Positions 46,681 to 58,073 of a stretch of DNA of 64,000 bases are shown piece by piece. Each line of letters begins with the position of its first letter. Within the stretch, counting starts at the first letter, position 1. The DNA lies in NCBI GenBank assembly GCA_032622095.1, contig CP136063.1, forward strand, positions 76,981,980 through 77,045,979, read 5' to 3'. The notes beneath the pieces are model-generated. The model saw only the letters and a list, made by a program, of their open reading frames with translations. It had not been told where the DNA came from and did no database searches. This DNA is from Siphonodentalium dalli (taxonomy: Eukaryota > Mollusca > Scaphopoda > Gadilida > Siphonodentaliidae). The translations under genes and the position numbers were made by a program.

Positions 46681-47510
46681 ATATGCCGCACTGATCTGAT
46701 CTGCTGTTCGTTCGACGTAAAGCAGGTGGTGAAATCTTGTTCGGGATAAATTTAGCTTTTCTGTGAAGCATCCTGCGTATAACGTTATATAGGGTGTTTA
46801 AGCGTTAGTTATCCACGCAACTAAACTAACAAATACATGTGATAAAATGTCACAATTGTGACTGTAAATCGGTTTATGCCACAGAAGACATTACATTTGG
46901 TTTGAGTGCCACAGGAGTTGTCAATTGAAAGCGGTAATGTAATGTGAGAAATATGTTTTATCACAATGTTTACTTAATTTCAAAAGTATACGAACTCATT
47001 GGACCCCGCGAAGTGACCATTGTGCGATAAACACAAAGAATGTGTGATTATTCTTATTTACACCGCGTATTATGTGGGTAATTTAAAATAAAAGCTAAAT
47101 TATAATACATCATTATGACCATAATATATCACTCTAAATATCGCATTATGTGTTGACTTGCATGATACAGTCGACGAAAAATCCCGCCTTGCGGCTGAAA
47201 CGGCGATAAACCCCTATCAACAAACCAAACCATTGATTGGAAACTTAAACTATCGGGACAATCCCAATCTGTGGCCACGGTCGGTCTGATCATTCTAACT
47301 CCGGTTGGTTCAGGCATGCACTTTTCCAGCTGTTGAAAATTAAAGGTGAGAAATCCGCATCACCCCTGCCCCATTATCCATGTCAAACGGCGACGATAAA
47401 CAGGTACCGCTAAACAATACGAAGATATAAGCCGCTTTCACGTGCTCAGGTTTGGCGACACCAACATAACACATATATTTATTGATGTTCGCCAACTTGT
47501 GCAAAAACCT
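46681..47510. other. no gene seen
   Basis: No recognised repeat or coding motif; the frame at 47129-47317 (minus) has none. Confidence 0.35.
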
Positions 47511-48147
47511 TACCTTATGTAACCTTATGTTGTTAGTGGACGCTGGCTTCTATAGATGCCACTATATCCACCTCTGATTCTTCATCTTCTATTTCTCCGA
47601 ACTCTCCTGCATTTTTGTTTTTTGTTTGACTTATCGTATCAGGGTCTGTCAGCCTCAATTCAGCCTTGAAATTTAATTTAATCTCTTGGTCCTGCCAATG
47701 GTAATCGAGATTGTTTTTGAATGAATTCATGTCTTCTGCATAGACGACTTTTTCTGCTAGATGATTCCATGGCTCCACCACTCTTAGGCTAAATGAGTAT
47801 TTCCTCACATCCCTGTTTGCTCCTTCCAAGAATAATTTATAATTATGTCCTCTGGTTCGGAGTTCGGTGCTTCTTCTTAATATGTCATTCACTTCCGGAT
47901 CATAGGTGTTAAATATCTTGAAGCATTCTATCATATCTCCTCTTATTCTTCTGTAGTTAAGTGTTGGTATATTTAGCTTCTTTAGTCTTTCTTCATATGG
48001 TAGTTCTTTTAATTCTGGTATTAGTTTTGTGAATCTTTTTTGGACTTTCTCGAGCATTTCAATGTCTTTCTTTAAATGTGGACTCCAGGCCGGTTGTGCA
48101 AGGCCGGTATAAAGAGTCAACAAAGTTGTCCGGTTTGTTTTGGTCAT
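47511..48147 (-). pseudogene. 5'-truncated CR1/L2-like LINE: ORF2 C-terminus and 3' tail
   Basis: A 204-codon frame carries the post-reverse-transcriptase region typical of CR1/L2-like LINEs: WSPHLKKDIEMLEKVQKRFT, ELPYEERLKKLNIPTLNYRR, RGDMIECFKIFN, then KYSFSLRVVEPWNHLAEKVV. The stop at 47533-47535 is followed almost at once by CATAAGGTTACATAAGGT, a short tandem that looks like the microsatellite-type 3' end of such elements. Everything upstream (endonuclease, reverse transcriptase core) is missing, as usual for aborted reverse transcription. The frame itself is open, so the insertion may be fairly recent. The first ~15 residues may be flank or shifted. Confidence 0.88.
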
Positions 48148-49028
48148 TCAAACTGGGTCAATACTGCCCCGTCTGAACGATGTTCAAGGCAATCGTAACG
48201 ATAAGCTCGAGTGAGCTTATTCACACTGATTTTGTATTGGTTTAATTCGCTTGACACGGCGGTTAAGCTTCACTCTATTCTTGAAGTTCGCGTTGTATCC
48301 CCCCACCCAACCCATGATTGGGATGTGCTTATAATAATTGTAACACTATAATATTCGTCATTTCATGTCTTATTTGTTATATGACTGATCGTCTGCGAAC
48401 GATATCTATCGCTGCACTTCACGTTTGTCCATTAAACTTAACATATAACATCATGCATTCGTTGTAGTTAATCCACAAATACTTTATGTTCGTTCGAGCT
48501 GCAAGCGAGTTAGAACACATTCTGATGCAGCGCGCTGCACGCTTTTGTCCAGAGATTGATTTTGATTGAACAATAATCGCCGATCCCAGGTCGCGACCAG
48601 GTAGTTTCGCGAGACCAGGTCCCGACTTGGAACACCGTGATTATTGGACCAGAGACCAGAATTCAGCAGCAAATATCCCCACTGCATGGAAGAATGTAGC
48701 AAAGAAATAGGATTGTCGAAAATTCCAACCACACCATTCATGCAGAGAACCATGGTTGAACTATACGCAATAATAGAAATATTTACTACATTATTAGGGA
48801 CACAGTGTTACGCATAAACATTACAGCAATTGTTGCTTCAAGAATAATCACTGTGTGAAATTCGTTTGTAACAATGACGCTGTGTTCTGACCATTTGGAT
48901 ATCATAATAACTTATTTTGGCATGATTATTTTGTTATTCCGTCCGGATACACTTCCGTGGAGTGTTTCACTGCACTTTACATAATGTATTCGTGTTCGTT
49001 TATTTGTCCGCTTATATGCTAGCGAACG
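48148..49028. other. no gene seen
   Basis: Contains short palindromes (AGCTCGAGTGAGCT near 48206, GGTCGCGACC near 48590). No coding motif. Confidence 0.35.
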
Positions 49029-49262
49029 GATTGACCACCGGAGCTGAAAATGTTCATATAGGGGTAATTGGAGCATTATTAGATAGGTCATGTTCACCTC
49101 AGAAGTCTTAAAGTACTATTGTGTACTTAATATATATTTTGGCTAAAGGCGACCAAACGGTTGGACCCTCGGAGCTGAGTATTGTATACCTATGGGTATT
49201 TTGACCCTGTGAATCTTATTAGATAGGTCCCGTTGACCTCCGATGTCTTAAAATGGCATTAC
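49029..49262 (+). repeat. two degenerate tandem units of ~135 bp
   Basis: GGATTGACCACCGGAGCTGA...GTTCATATAGGGGTA...TTATTAGATAGGTC...CCTCAGAAGTCTTAAA is followed by GGTTGGACCCTCGGAGCTGA...GTATACCTATGGGTA...TTATTAGATAGGTC...CCTCCGATGTCTTAAA. No coding content. Confidence 0.7.
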
Positions 49263-50410
49263 TAATTAATTTAACTAAATAATTAACTATGTACCGAGAA
49301 TTGTTGCAATCTGGTCGATGAAAATTGGAACACGGGGATAAATTGACCCGTAGAGTGTCAGGTGATAAGTCGTGTGTTTATTTATTTATGTCATTGTCCG
49401 CACATAATGAACCTATAATGAATCAATTATGAGTCGATAATGTTACTAAAACGCTCTCATTTTCAGTTCATTATCGACTAAAACTGAGGCTATTCTAAGC
49501 AGATTATCGACCTAAAACAGATACTGTGCGGGTTTTCGGTAGAACAGGCTGGGATGTGAATGGATGCCTGCCAATGGTATTGGGGCGGTACAGCCTCAGT
49601 TATCCTGCAACCACGTGATTTCCATAAATCAAATCTGATAGAGTCGTTGCCCGATGACAACCTGTGATATGCGTTTCTGGAAAGATCAGATACTTACTTA
49701 TCTCTCAGACAACGTTTACAATTATCATTTAGGTAATGAAACTTACCTATGTCGTAATCTCTATATCTCAAACAGCCTGCGAGTTAGCATAAAGGAAAAT
49801 CCGCACATTCACAAAGAACACATTTAACTGAATCTATATCAGATGCCGAATAATAATTGAAGTGGATTGTTATAAGCGTCGGGACGGAAGAGTTCCCCCA
49901 ACCACAGAAGTTCGCATGCCTCTTGTTCCTCGAAGCGAAATTAACTATGCAAATGCCGAAGTGAGTGTGGGATTTCTTGTGTAAATATACCATAATCCAG
50001 ATGCGTGTTTTCATTCTCTTTGGGAGACAGGTGTGGGTATATGTAAAACAGAACCTTTGTTATGACGACATGGGATCCGAAAATATGTCGGGCGTTATAC
50101 ATATAGGTGTGAATTCGATTAATTGTGCCCCCGACCCGAATGGGGTATCGGCGTATACGATCGTATCACCTTGTAACTTGAGTGTTAATAATCGGATGCA
50201 GTTAATTATAAATTGTATAATTTTAATGTGAGCAACCTGTCAACTAAAAAGAATATGTCACATAGGTTGGACATGTACAACAAATTCAACTGCAAGTGGC
50301 ACGAACTATGAATGTTTGAATCAAAGTATCAATGGGTCGATCACAACTGGTTAAAAGGGATGATAAACAACGTTCTAATGAATAAATTCCATCAACAATG
50401 GAAACAATTT
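49263..50410. other. no gene seen
   Basis: No recognised repeats or coding motifs; open frames at 49784-50231 overlap on opposite strands and lack motifs. Confidence 0.35.
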
Positions 50411-50414
50411 CTAA

Positions 50415-51348
50415 ACGGCCATGGCTCATTCGAGCTTCCCAATTGTGTATACTTAAAGCTACTCGATCTGATTAAACACCCCTCAATTACTAATTATTTG
50501 GCTTGGGGGGGGGGTAAAAAATATTTTATTCGAGTAGATGAACCTACCCAACAAAGCTGAGAATGATCAGATATCGATTTTTGAAGTTTGTTATTTCAAT
50601 TGTTTGTGGCCCAGAAACACGCCGTCAAATGGATGGTCTCAGTCAAAATTACGGATGAAGATGGATAACTCTAAAAACAAGTGCTACTACGGTTAAATTT
50701 CGTCAATACTCAAGTGATAATACGGCCATCTTTCATTGAACAAAATGCTGATATATAACACGTTTTGGGAACTTTTATGCCAGAGTTGACAGTGGTTAAC
50801 ATTATTTTGTTGCAATTAATCGATTCTGATAACTAAAGCTTATTTTGAAGAAATATTGTTGTTGTTGTTGTTGTTGCATCTTGATGATATGGTGACCCTC
50901 TGATCGGATTGAGTACCTTTAATTTTGTTGGAGGTATAAGATTGGTTGACAGATACACGAAATATTATATATAGTATATATATATTATATATCTTTAGCC
51001 TCATATGCTCTGAAAAATACTTCCCATGCATGGTCACCGACATTTTCCAGCTGTTTTAAACTGTTCGCACAAAAGTGAAATAAAGCGCTCAACATTTCTA
51101 CCATACCATTAATAGATTAATATGGAACGCTCTTTTCTGTTCCATTCGAGAAATGGCTATTTTTGTTTGCGACACAAACATCGCGTTCTAAGCTGTATCT
51201 GTTATGACTCAAATGGGTCGTTCTGTGACATATAAACACTCACAGAAAGGTATTTCAGTAGTTCGCGTATTTGTCGATCTATTTCTATACCGGGAACAAT
51301 TCAAATACGAATATTAGTGTGTTTTGGAGCGCAAACCGCCAAATGCCT
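50415..51348 (-). mobile_element. TTAA MITE family 2, inverted copy, apparently interrupted
   Basis: ACGGCCATGGCTCATTCGAG at 50415 matches the complement of the family 2 right end, preceded by CTAA (a decayed TTAA). GGAGCGCAAACCGCC...GCCT at 51348 precedes TTAA (51349-51352). From about 51040 the sequence follows family 2 (AAATAAAGCGCTC, ATATGGAACGCTCTTTTC). Between about 50500 and 51036 it does not, so roughly 480 bp may be inserted, including a G-run and a (TTG)n tract. Ends of the insert are unresolved. Confidence 0.6.
50858..50876 (+). repeat. (TTG)n microsatellite
   Basis: About six perfect TTG units within the foreign part of the family 2 copy. Confidence 0.9.
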
Positions 51349-51544
51349 TTAAGCACTTATGATTTGAATGTGAACTTTATTCACGATCTATTTCAAATAG
51401 TGCGTGGAATGTGCTATTTGCTGAATTAGTTATTATTTTGTGAACAAAATAAACTTTTGTATTTTTATTTAGTATGTACGTCTGTTATATACTGTTTCAT
51501 GTGTAGGAGAAATGTGTCTGGTAGCATAATTCAAGGGTGTCCTT

Positions 51545-51915
51545 CCTTTTTTCCCGAAGGTCCATTAATCCGACGGTCCAATAATCCGAAGATACAATAA
51601 TGCAAAGGTCCAATAATCCGACGGTCCAATACTACGAAGATTCTATATCACGAAGGCCCAATAATACGAAGGTAAAATATTAGGAAGGTCCAATACTACG
51701 ATGGTCCGAATGCCGAATACTCCGAATGTCCGATACTATACGAATGCCTAATATAATGAAGGTCAGATACTCCGAAGGTCCAATACTAAACGGTTTTATA
51801 TAAGCATATCACGAAGGTCCATGCAATACTACGATGGTTTGAATGCAGAATACTCCGACGGTTCTACACTACGAAGGCCCAATACAATGAAAGTCAGATA
51901 CTCGAATGTCAGATT
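51545..51915 (+). repeat. array of ~17-bp CCGAAGGTCCAATAATA units
   Basis: About 20 diverged units of the type CCGA(A/C)GGTCCAATA(A/C)TA follow one another. Changes include AAGATACAATAATGC, GATGGTCCGAATGCCGA and GTCAGATACTCCGAA. A partly different block (TTTTATATAAGCATATC) interrupts near 51790-51810. The complementary unit type occurs at 52340-52650, so the two arrays form a long imperfect inverted repeat. Confidence 0.85.
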
Positions 51916-52339
51916 AACGGCGGGGAATGGATATACCATTATGTAAATTTATTTATTTTGAAGACTACTATGTATGCATCAGGCCGACAGCTTATACATG
52001 TATAGGCCCCGAGACGAAGTCGAGGGCCATTAATAAAGCGAAGGGTCGTTAATCATTTTTGAGGGCCGATAATACATCACAAGGCCCGACAAGTGTCATG
52101 TTATTATTGAATGTGTTGTTTTTTTTGTGACGTTGCGTTCGAAAACATGAGTCGATGAGTGCGTGGAATACTAAAACGCCGACAATCTGTGCATTGGTCG
52201 AAATATTCTTAATTTAGAAAAGGAAAAATTTCGACGTCAAAGCATTCGTTGTTTTTTGTCCTCGTCTAAGGCGTACTGGGATGATACGAGATCCCTAAAA
52301 GAACGATCATCATGCAAAGGTATGCACACGATGAAACCC
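51916..52339. other. spacer between the two inverted arrays
   Basis: About 420 bp of different sequence, with GGCCCCGAGACGAAGTCGAGGGCC (two short inverted words) near 52005-52030 and GAGGGCCGATAATA, ACAAGGCCCGACAA near 52063-52090. No coding content. Confidence 0.5.
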
Positions 52340-52650
52340 GCCGTTATCTCAAAGCACATTCGGAGTGTCGGAACTTCGGAGTATCGGACCTTCGGAGTAA
52401 TGGGTCTTCGGTGTATAAGGCTTTCAGTGTATCTTCAGAGTGTTAATACTTTGCACTATTGGGCCATCGGTGTATCTAGCCGACGGAATATCGAACTTCG
52501 TAGTATTTACCATTCGGAATATCGGACCTTCGTAGTATTTACCCTTCGGAATATCGGATCTTCGCAGTATGGGACCTTTGGAATATCGGATCTTCGCCAT
52601 ATCGTACCTTCGGAATATCGGATCTTCGGGGTATTGGGTCTTCGGAATAA
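52340..52650 (-). repeat. inverted array of the same ~17-bp unit
   Basis: Units of the type TCGGACCTTCGGAGTAT repeat about 17 times (for example TCGGAACTTCGGAGTATC, AATATCGGATCTTCG). They are the reverse complement of the 51545-51915 unit. Their translation produces the periodic frame at 52256-52660 (SEYRTFGV-like), which I regard as repeat-derived. The complementary frame 52424-53053 is likewise a shadow. Confidence 0.85.
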
Positions 52651-53081
52651 AGGTACATAACCAAATCAAGGATCTATATTGAAGTTGTAATTTATGTGGT
52701 ATGTGGTGAGATAACCTACCCTCTGTTGTTATTTGCCAGTATCGTGAACCAGCACAGAGCACACGGCATTTAGAGATAAGCCGTGAGATAGGCAGTGGCA
52801 TTCCGCTTTGGCGATCAAAGAGCACGCCAGGGTTATCATTTCTCCGTCGAATATGATGTCTCGTATAGCAGATGTGTTGTTTATTAAGTCGATAAACCTT
52901 AATCATCTTTAATTGACCTGGGCATTTTGGCTCTCTGGTTTCTTGCATACGAACGTTTGCTCTCACGCCCATATGATGAAAATAACTGCACGCAAAATGA
53001 AATGGTTTGACAACAGGTGTAAAGACTTGAAACGAACATTCGACATAGAACATGCAACTATTGATATGTTAGATGACATTC

Positions 53082-53285
53082 TGTTGTTGTTGTTGTTGTT
53101 GTTGTTGTTGGAGATAATGATGATAATGATACTGGCGATTGTGACGACGAGTATGCGAAGACGATAACAACTTGATGACAACGAAGACGGTAATACCGAT
53201 GACGCGGTTACGGTGATGATGTCTCGACGACGAGGACGACGAAAACAACTACCATGATGATGACGATAATGATGACGATGACGGG
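53082..53285 (+). repeat. (TTG)n microsatellite followed by GAT/GAC-rich tract
   Basis: About ten TTG units (53082-53110) are followed by a simple-sequence stretch dominated by GATGAT, GACGAC and related trinucleotides up to 53285. Frames through it on both strands are compositional. Confidence 0.85.
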
Positions 53286-53345
53286 AAGTTCGTGTATATA
53301 TTTTACATATACTGCAACATTCTCAATCATGGCGGGGTAAGAAAT

Positions 53346-53780
53346 AAATAATCCTTTCGATAAAAACATAAAAACCAAGTTTGTTTTTACAACTAAAACA
53401 TCCTACAACAAAGAGCTCAAATAAAATAGGAGGAAATTCTATACGGAACTGCATAATAGCTTAGATGAAATAGAAATGCGTAATCCCAAACTGTATTGGC
53501 GAATCATAGACACTCTACGCAAAAATAACAAGACAGTCAATGACTGTGGGGTCCCTCACCAGACTGCAAAGACTGATAAGACTGGGACTCTGGAGACCAC
53601 AACAGTCAGAACTTTTCATAATCACTTTAAAAGAAGTAGATCTAAACAGGATATGTGGCTAGAGAGACTTCACGTATGTAGATTGGTGAACATCCACCTT
53701 GAAATTACCAACTCTACACTACTGATCACCCCCCTCCTCCAGCTCAACAAGTCCCCTCCCGACCGGGCTCCAGACTCCTA
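53346..53780 (+). pseudogene. LINE ORF2 fragment, endonuclease-to-RT linker
   Basis: The translation in one frame reads KELK, stop, NRRKFYTELHNSLDEIEMRNP, then KLYWRIIDTLRKNNKT, VRTFHNHFKRSRSKQD and LLQLNKSPPDRAPDS. This matches the region just before the reverse transcriptase of many LINEs, where LNKSPG.DG opens the domain. One stop is visible, and homology ends at the point where the reverse transcriptase should begin. It is an isolated fragment, unlinked in frame or family to the neighbouring LINE pieces. Confidence 0.75.
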
Positions 53781-53999
53781 AGTCTTAGGTTGGAATTTCA
53801 CAACCGACACAAACTTTCCCAATTGTTTGACATTTCATATCTCACAAGTGCCTTTTTATAAAACCATTTAGACATGTTTGAAGCCCAATTATCCATGGAC
53901 CCAAAATACCATACATGTACGTCATATTAATCAGTCAGGTGGTTCCAATGTAGATGTTTTAATGAATTTGGTATTTCAATGATTTTATTAGACTCAAAA
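53781..53999. other. no gene seen
   Basis: Short interval between the LINE fragment and the satellite-like array; nothing recognised. Confidence 0.4.
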
Positions 54000-54720
54000 G
54001 TGTTAACTCCCCATACCCCCGCCATTTCTTGACATGTTGACCTCATATTAACAAATCTGAATCTGTCACTAAAGGATCCTCCATACTATATATAAGCTAA
54101 ATAGTCCAACCTCTCTTGAGAAGACATTTTAAGAATTACTATAGAGACACATAGTTATGTCCCTGGTACCACCCTATTTAACCTGGTGACCCCATTTGAA
54201 TACATTTGAATCCCAGACACCAAAGAACCCTTCATACTAATACTAAATATCAGTAAAATAGACCTGATAGTCCTTGTGAAGGAAGAATATTAAAAGAGAA
54301 ACCGTCCTTAGCTTGGCCCTTATTTAACCAGGTGACCCTATTTGTTAAAATCTGAATTGCAGTCAAACAAGAACATTCCATGCTAAATGAGCCAACTATT
54401 TCTTGCAAACATATTTTAAGAATTACTATGTGGTGAAATAGTTATGTCTCTGGCTCTGCCCTTATTTGACTTCGTGATCCCATTTTCACAAATCAAGGTA
54501 ATTTCATACCAAATATAAGCAAAATAGGCCATTTGATTCTTGCATAGTCTGCATAGAAGACATATCATGAATTACTATGGAGAGAAAGAGTGATGTAGCT
54601 GGCCTTGCATCTACTTGACCTGGTGACCTTGATTGAACACAATCACCACAGGAGCCTCAATATTAAATACCATGAGCTAAATAGAGCTGGTGGTTCTTTC
54701 AAAGAACACTTTTCAAGTTC
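54000..54720 (+). repeat. satellite-like array, part 1
   Basis: Units of about 150 bp recur: CTGGTGACC(C/T)CATTTGAA, (A)CACC.AAGGAACC.TCATAC, AAATATAAGC(A/T)AAATAG.CC and AAGAATTACTATGGAGA with AGTTATGTCCCTGG. Heads lie near 54125, 54290, 54418 and 54564. The same units continue at 56350-56830. Confidence 0.75.
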
Positions 54721-56340
54721 GCCAAATATGTTCTAGTGAGGTGGTGGATGTGGGAGTGTAAATGTTCTGTTGAACAAGCCTGCAAATAGCGTGTCTGCCA
54801 TTTGCAGAATGAGGTCCCCAGAGGGTGAATTTAGTGACGTTATCCCGCACAGTGGGCTAGCATCACTAAATTCACCATCTGGGAACCTCATTCTGCTAAG
54901 GCCCTCAACTGATATGGCAGACCTAGGATCAGATTGTCAAAGTTCCCCAGTTGAAGTTCGTGATGTTCACACATTGGGCACCTCAATTATGAATTTTATC
55001 TTCTGCAAATTAGGGGATATAGAAACTTCCTAGAAGGGAAATGTAACTAAAAACAATATTAATTTGATACTAGAGATTCTTCTCGGAAGATGAGGCCTAA
55101 GCAGCAGGAGGTCTCCAGAGGGTGAATGTGGTGATGCTAGCCCGCTAGCATATTTGAACAATACATATGATAGATTTGAACAATACATATGATAGATTGT
55201 TGGATGTAATTGGGATTAATGACCTCTAGCATATGGCCAGAGAATGTTTATACATACATCAGATTTAACTTGACATGCATTGGCTTACACACAGTTGGAA
55301 CCAAAAGTAATACTTCTTATTAATGATTCTCTGTCAAATATTTGAGTAAATATCATTTTTACTACCAGGGAATGCAAAACAATAGCAGCATTGTATCACT
55401 TATATTCTGCAGCCCAGTTGTCAAGACTAATTAATTATCTTGTCAGTGACAAATGTACTGCACAATACTGCCTCTTTAAACCTGGGGATGTCTACTCTAA
55501 TTACTTTTAAATTACCACAGCTGTGCTGTGTGGAGATCTCAATTATAATATAGCCATGTAGTCAATATCATTTAATGGCAGGGACGTGACTAATGACCAG
55601 ACCTCAGAGATGTTATGCTATTGACACAAACATATCAAGTATAATGCTGCCATGTAGTCAATATAATTTAATGACAGGGACCTGACTACAGTGGGTGCAG
55701 GGGTTACAGCTAGCTTGGGATAGCTCATGTGCAGATGCAAAGAGTTAATAATTTCTCAACTGGAATACAGAGTAATGACAGTTTGACAGATACATAAGCA
55801 CATCTGCAAGGCACCAATTGTATCAGGTGTCAGGTAGCTATATCATCGCATTCAATAACACAGTGGGTGCTCAGTGGAGTCATCTCTTAAAAGCTTTCAT
55901 ACTGCATGACAAACAGATGAGTTATAAAGGGTCATAACTCTGTTAAAATATATCGGATCAAACCCATATTCGAACTTGATCTGTATTTAGGGATCAGAAA
56001 TTCATATACCAAATTTGGTGTCGATCAGATGAAAAATGTTTGAGTCATCCTGGCTTGGATGAATTATATTTAAAAACAAGAGTGGAAAGGGTTAAATAAA
56101 CAATACCAAAATCCATACAGACGAAGAACGTGCTAAAAAAGACCTAGGTAAGAAATATGAGGCAGATCAGTAGAATTTTGTTTGACTTAAATGCATCAGA
56201 TAGCATTTGTGTGCAGGGTTAATTATTTTCTAAACTGATTAACCAATTGATACCAAGAACTATACAGGTGAGGGGTGTGTCATTATAAACCTACATATCA
56301 AATATGAGCACAATCGGACAAAAAATACTTAGGTTACAGC
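54721..56340. repeat. block splitting the array: hairpin and duplications
   Basis: Near 54808-54900 AATGAGGTCCCCAGAGGGTG...TAAATTCACC...GGGAACCTCATT forms an inverted repeat. A related version (GAGGTCTCCAGAGGGTGAATG) recurs near 55109. A tandem TTTGAACAATACATATGATAGA lies near 55163-55206. Near 55550-55690, CCATGTAGTCAATAT.ATTTAATG.CAGGGAC.TGACTA occurs twice. No protein motif; the frame at 54770-55033 is incidental. Confidence 0.65.
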
Positions 56341-56349
56341 ATTGGATAG

Positions 56350-56925
56350 CTCATGCCTATGTGTGGATTTTAGTTTTTAGAGTTATGTACCTGGCTCTGC
56401 TCCTATTTGACCCAGTAACCCAATTTGAACAAATCTGAACCCCAATCACACAATGAGCCTCCATACCAAATATAAGCTAAATCGGTTCAATGGTTCAAAA
56501 GAAGAAGTCATTCTAAGAATTACTATGGAGGAATAGAGTTATGGCCTTGGTTTCTCAACTAATCAACCTGGTGACCTCATTTGAACATATCTGAATGTGA
56601 GACACCTAGGGAACATCCACACCAAATATGAACCCATTCGGCCTAATAGTTCAGGAATAGAAGTCGTTGTAATAATTATTATGGAGGAATCGAGTTATGG
56701 CCCTGCTTTCGCAACTATTTCACCCAGTAACCTCATTTGAACAAACCTGAATGTGATTCACCTAGGGAACATCCACACCAAATATGAAGCCGTTACGTCT
56801 TACGGTTTCGGAGGAGAATATGATTCTTGACGGACGGGCAGACGGACAGACAGACGGACGGACGACGGACGAGGAGTGATGACTATAGCTCCACCGTAGA
56901 CTTCGTCTCAGGTGAGCTAAAAAGC
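56350..56925 (+). repeat. satellite-like array, part 2, with GACGGACGG terminus
   Basis: Three units of about 150 bp contain CACACCAAATATGA.CC.ATTCGG, AATTATTATGGAGGAAT.GAGTTATGGCC and CCTCATTTGAACA. The array then ends in a GACGGACGG/CAGACGGAC-rich tract (56830-56872) and GACTTCGTCTCAGGTGAGCTAAAAAG. A terminus of this form recurs in many invertebrate genomes as the end of a dispersed repeat family, which is from general knowledge and not checked here. Confidence 0.75.
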
Positions 56926-57009
56926 ACTGATTTCCTAGACCAAGCTGCAAACAGAGTTCAGTCCCCTCGCTACGCTATGTCTGAACGCTGCTAGCATGTT
57001 GAAATTGAT

Positions 57010-57135
57010 ATATTGAAATTTACTCTTTGTAGGACTAAATCCTTCGACACAACCTACAGACCACAGTTCTCATCTGATCGTCGCCAAACCATATGGATCT
57101 TCGGGTGACGTCTAGATTGTGAGTCTCCTATTTTG
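57010..57135 (+). repeat. unit of the ACTCTTTG..ACTAAATCC repeat
   Basis: TACTCTTTGTAGGACTAAATCCTTC...CATCTGATCGTCGCC...GGATCTTCGGGTGACGTCTA matches the two tandem units at about 60050-60305. Confidence 0.75.
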
Positions 57136-57514
57136 ACGGCAATTTGTATTTTCTAAACTAAATCTAACATTTTTATTGAAGTGTTTTGTCAGTTACAATT
57201 CATTCTGGGTTGATCTAGACAATTTTTAATGAATGTTGACAGTTTAGTTTCTCATAATAATGCAGAATTAATTGTAACCTGCAAAAATCTCATATAAATA
57301 AATGTGACATTTCTTCACATTACGTGTAGGTGCGGGCTTAACTCTGCATGGATTGGACCTATACAGCCGTTGACTTTTTTTTCTCGAAATGTGTACAGCC
57401 CACTTCCATCAAATACAATCAGTCGTATCCCCTCAATATACCAAAAGAAAATACAGGAAATACCACTCAATAATAAACCTATTACTGAAATGGAGATCAT
57501 CGCTGCTGTTCGTG

Positions 57515-57806
57515 CAACATATCCTCGTGTAAATAGGTTCATATATGACCTAAATATTCACATAGGTTCATAAGAAAATTATTTTATTCTGAAATAAGCT
57601 CATATAGGACTAAAACCCGTCATTTTTTAAACCTATTTGCACGACGATATGTTGTGTACGTCTTGTCGATGAAAACAGTTGATTAAATGTTGCCTATATG
57701 AGCTTATTTCGAATGAGATAAGCTCATATGCGACTGTTTTGATCGTGTCCCATTTAGGTTAATAAAGAGCTTTAAGTTTTATATGAGCTAATTTACCGGT
57801 GAACAT
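57515..57806. mobile_element. 292-bp MITE with 10-11 bp target duplication
   Basis: GCTGTTCGTG (57505-57514) and GCTGATTCGTG (57807-57817) flank the insert; they differ by one extra A. The outer ends are imperfect inverted repeats: GTAAATAGGTTCATATATGACC on the left against GTAAATTAGCTCATATAAAAC on the complement of the right. Inside, CAACATATC.TCGTG.AAATAGGTT is mirrored near 57630-57655, and AAGCTCATATAGGAC has mirrored partners near 57700. The target length is in the range seen for Mutator-like elements; the superfamily is uncertain. Confidence 0.75.
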
Positions 57807-58073
57807 GCTGATTCGTGAACTTAAAACCAGGAAGGCCGTAGGACCAGATCAAATTTCCAATGAATTTCTCAAATGTGATGTCCTCTTAATGAATTATTAA
57901 ATTGTCAAATTATTTGATATCATTTTCAATCTGGATATTGCCCACCCGAATGGAGTAAATCAATTTTGAATTTCATATATAAAAAGTGAGAAAAAGATGA
58001 TCCGAATAATTATCGTGCAATAGCCCTTTGTTCGTTAGTTGGTAAATTGTTCAACACAATTATTAACCACATA

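Noticed and set aside
52256-52660. 134-codon frame with periodic SEYRTFGV-like residues, and its 209-codon opposite-strand partner
   Set aside because: Both are translations of the ~17-bp repeat array, so periodicity follows from the DNA.
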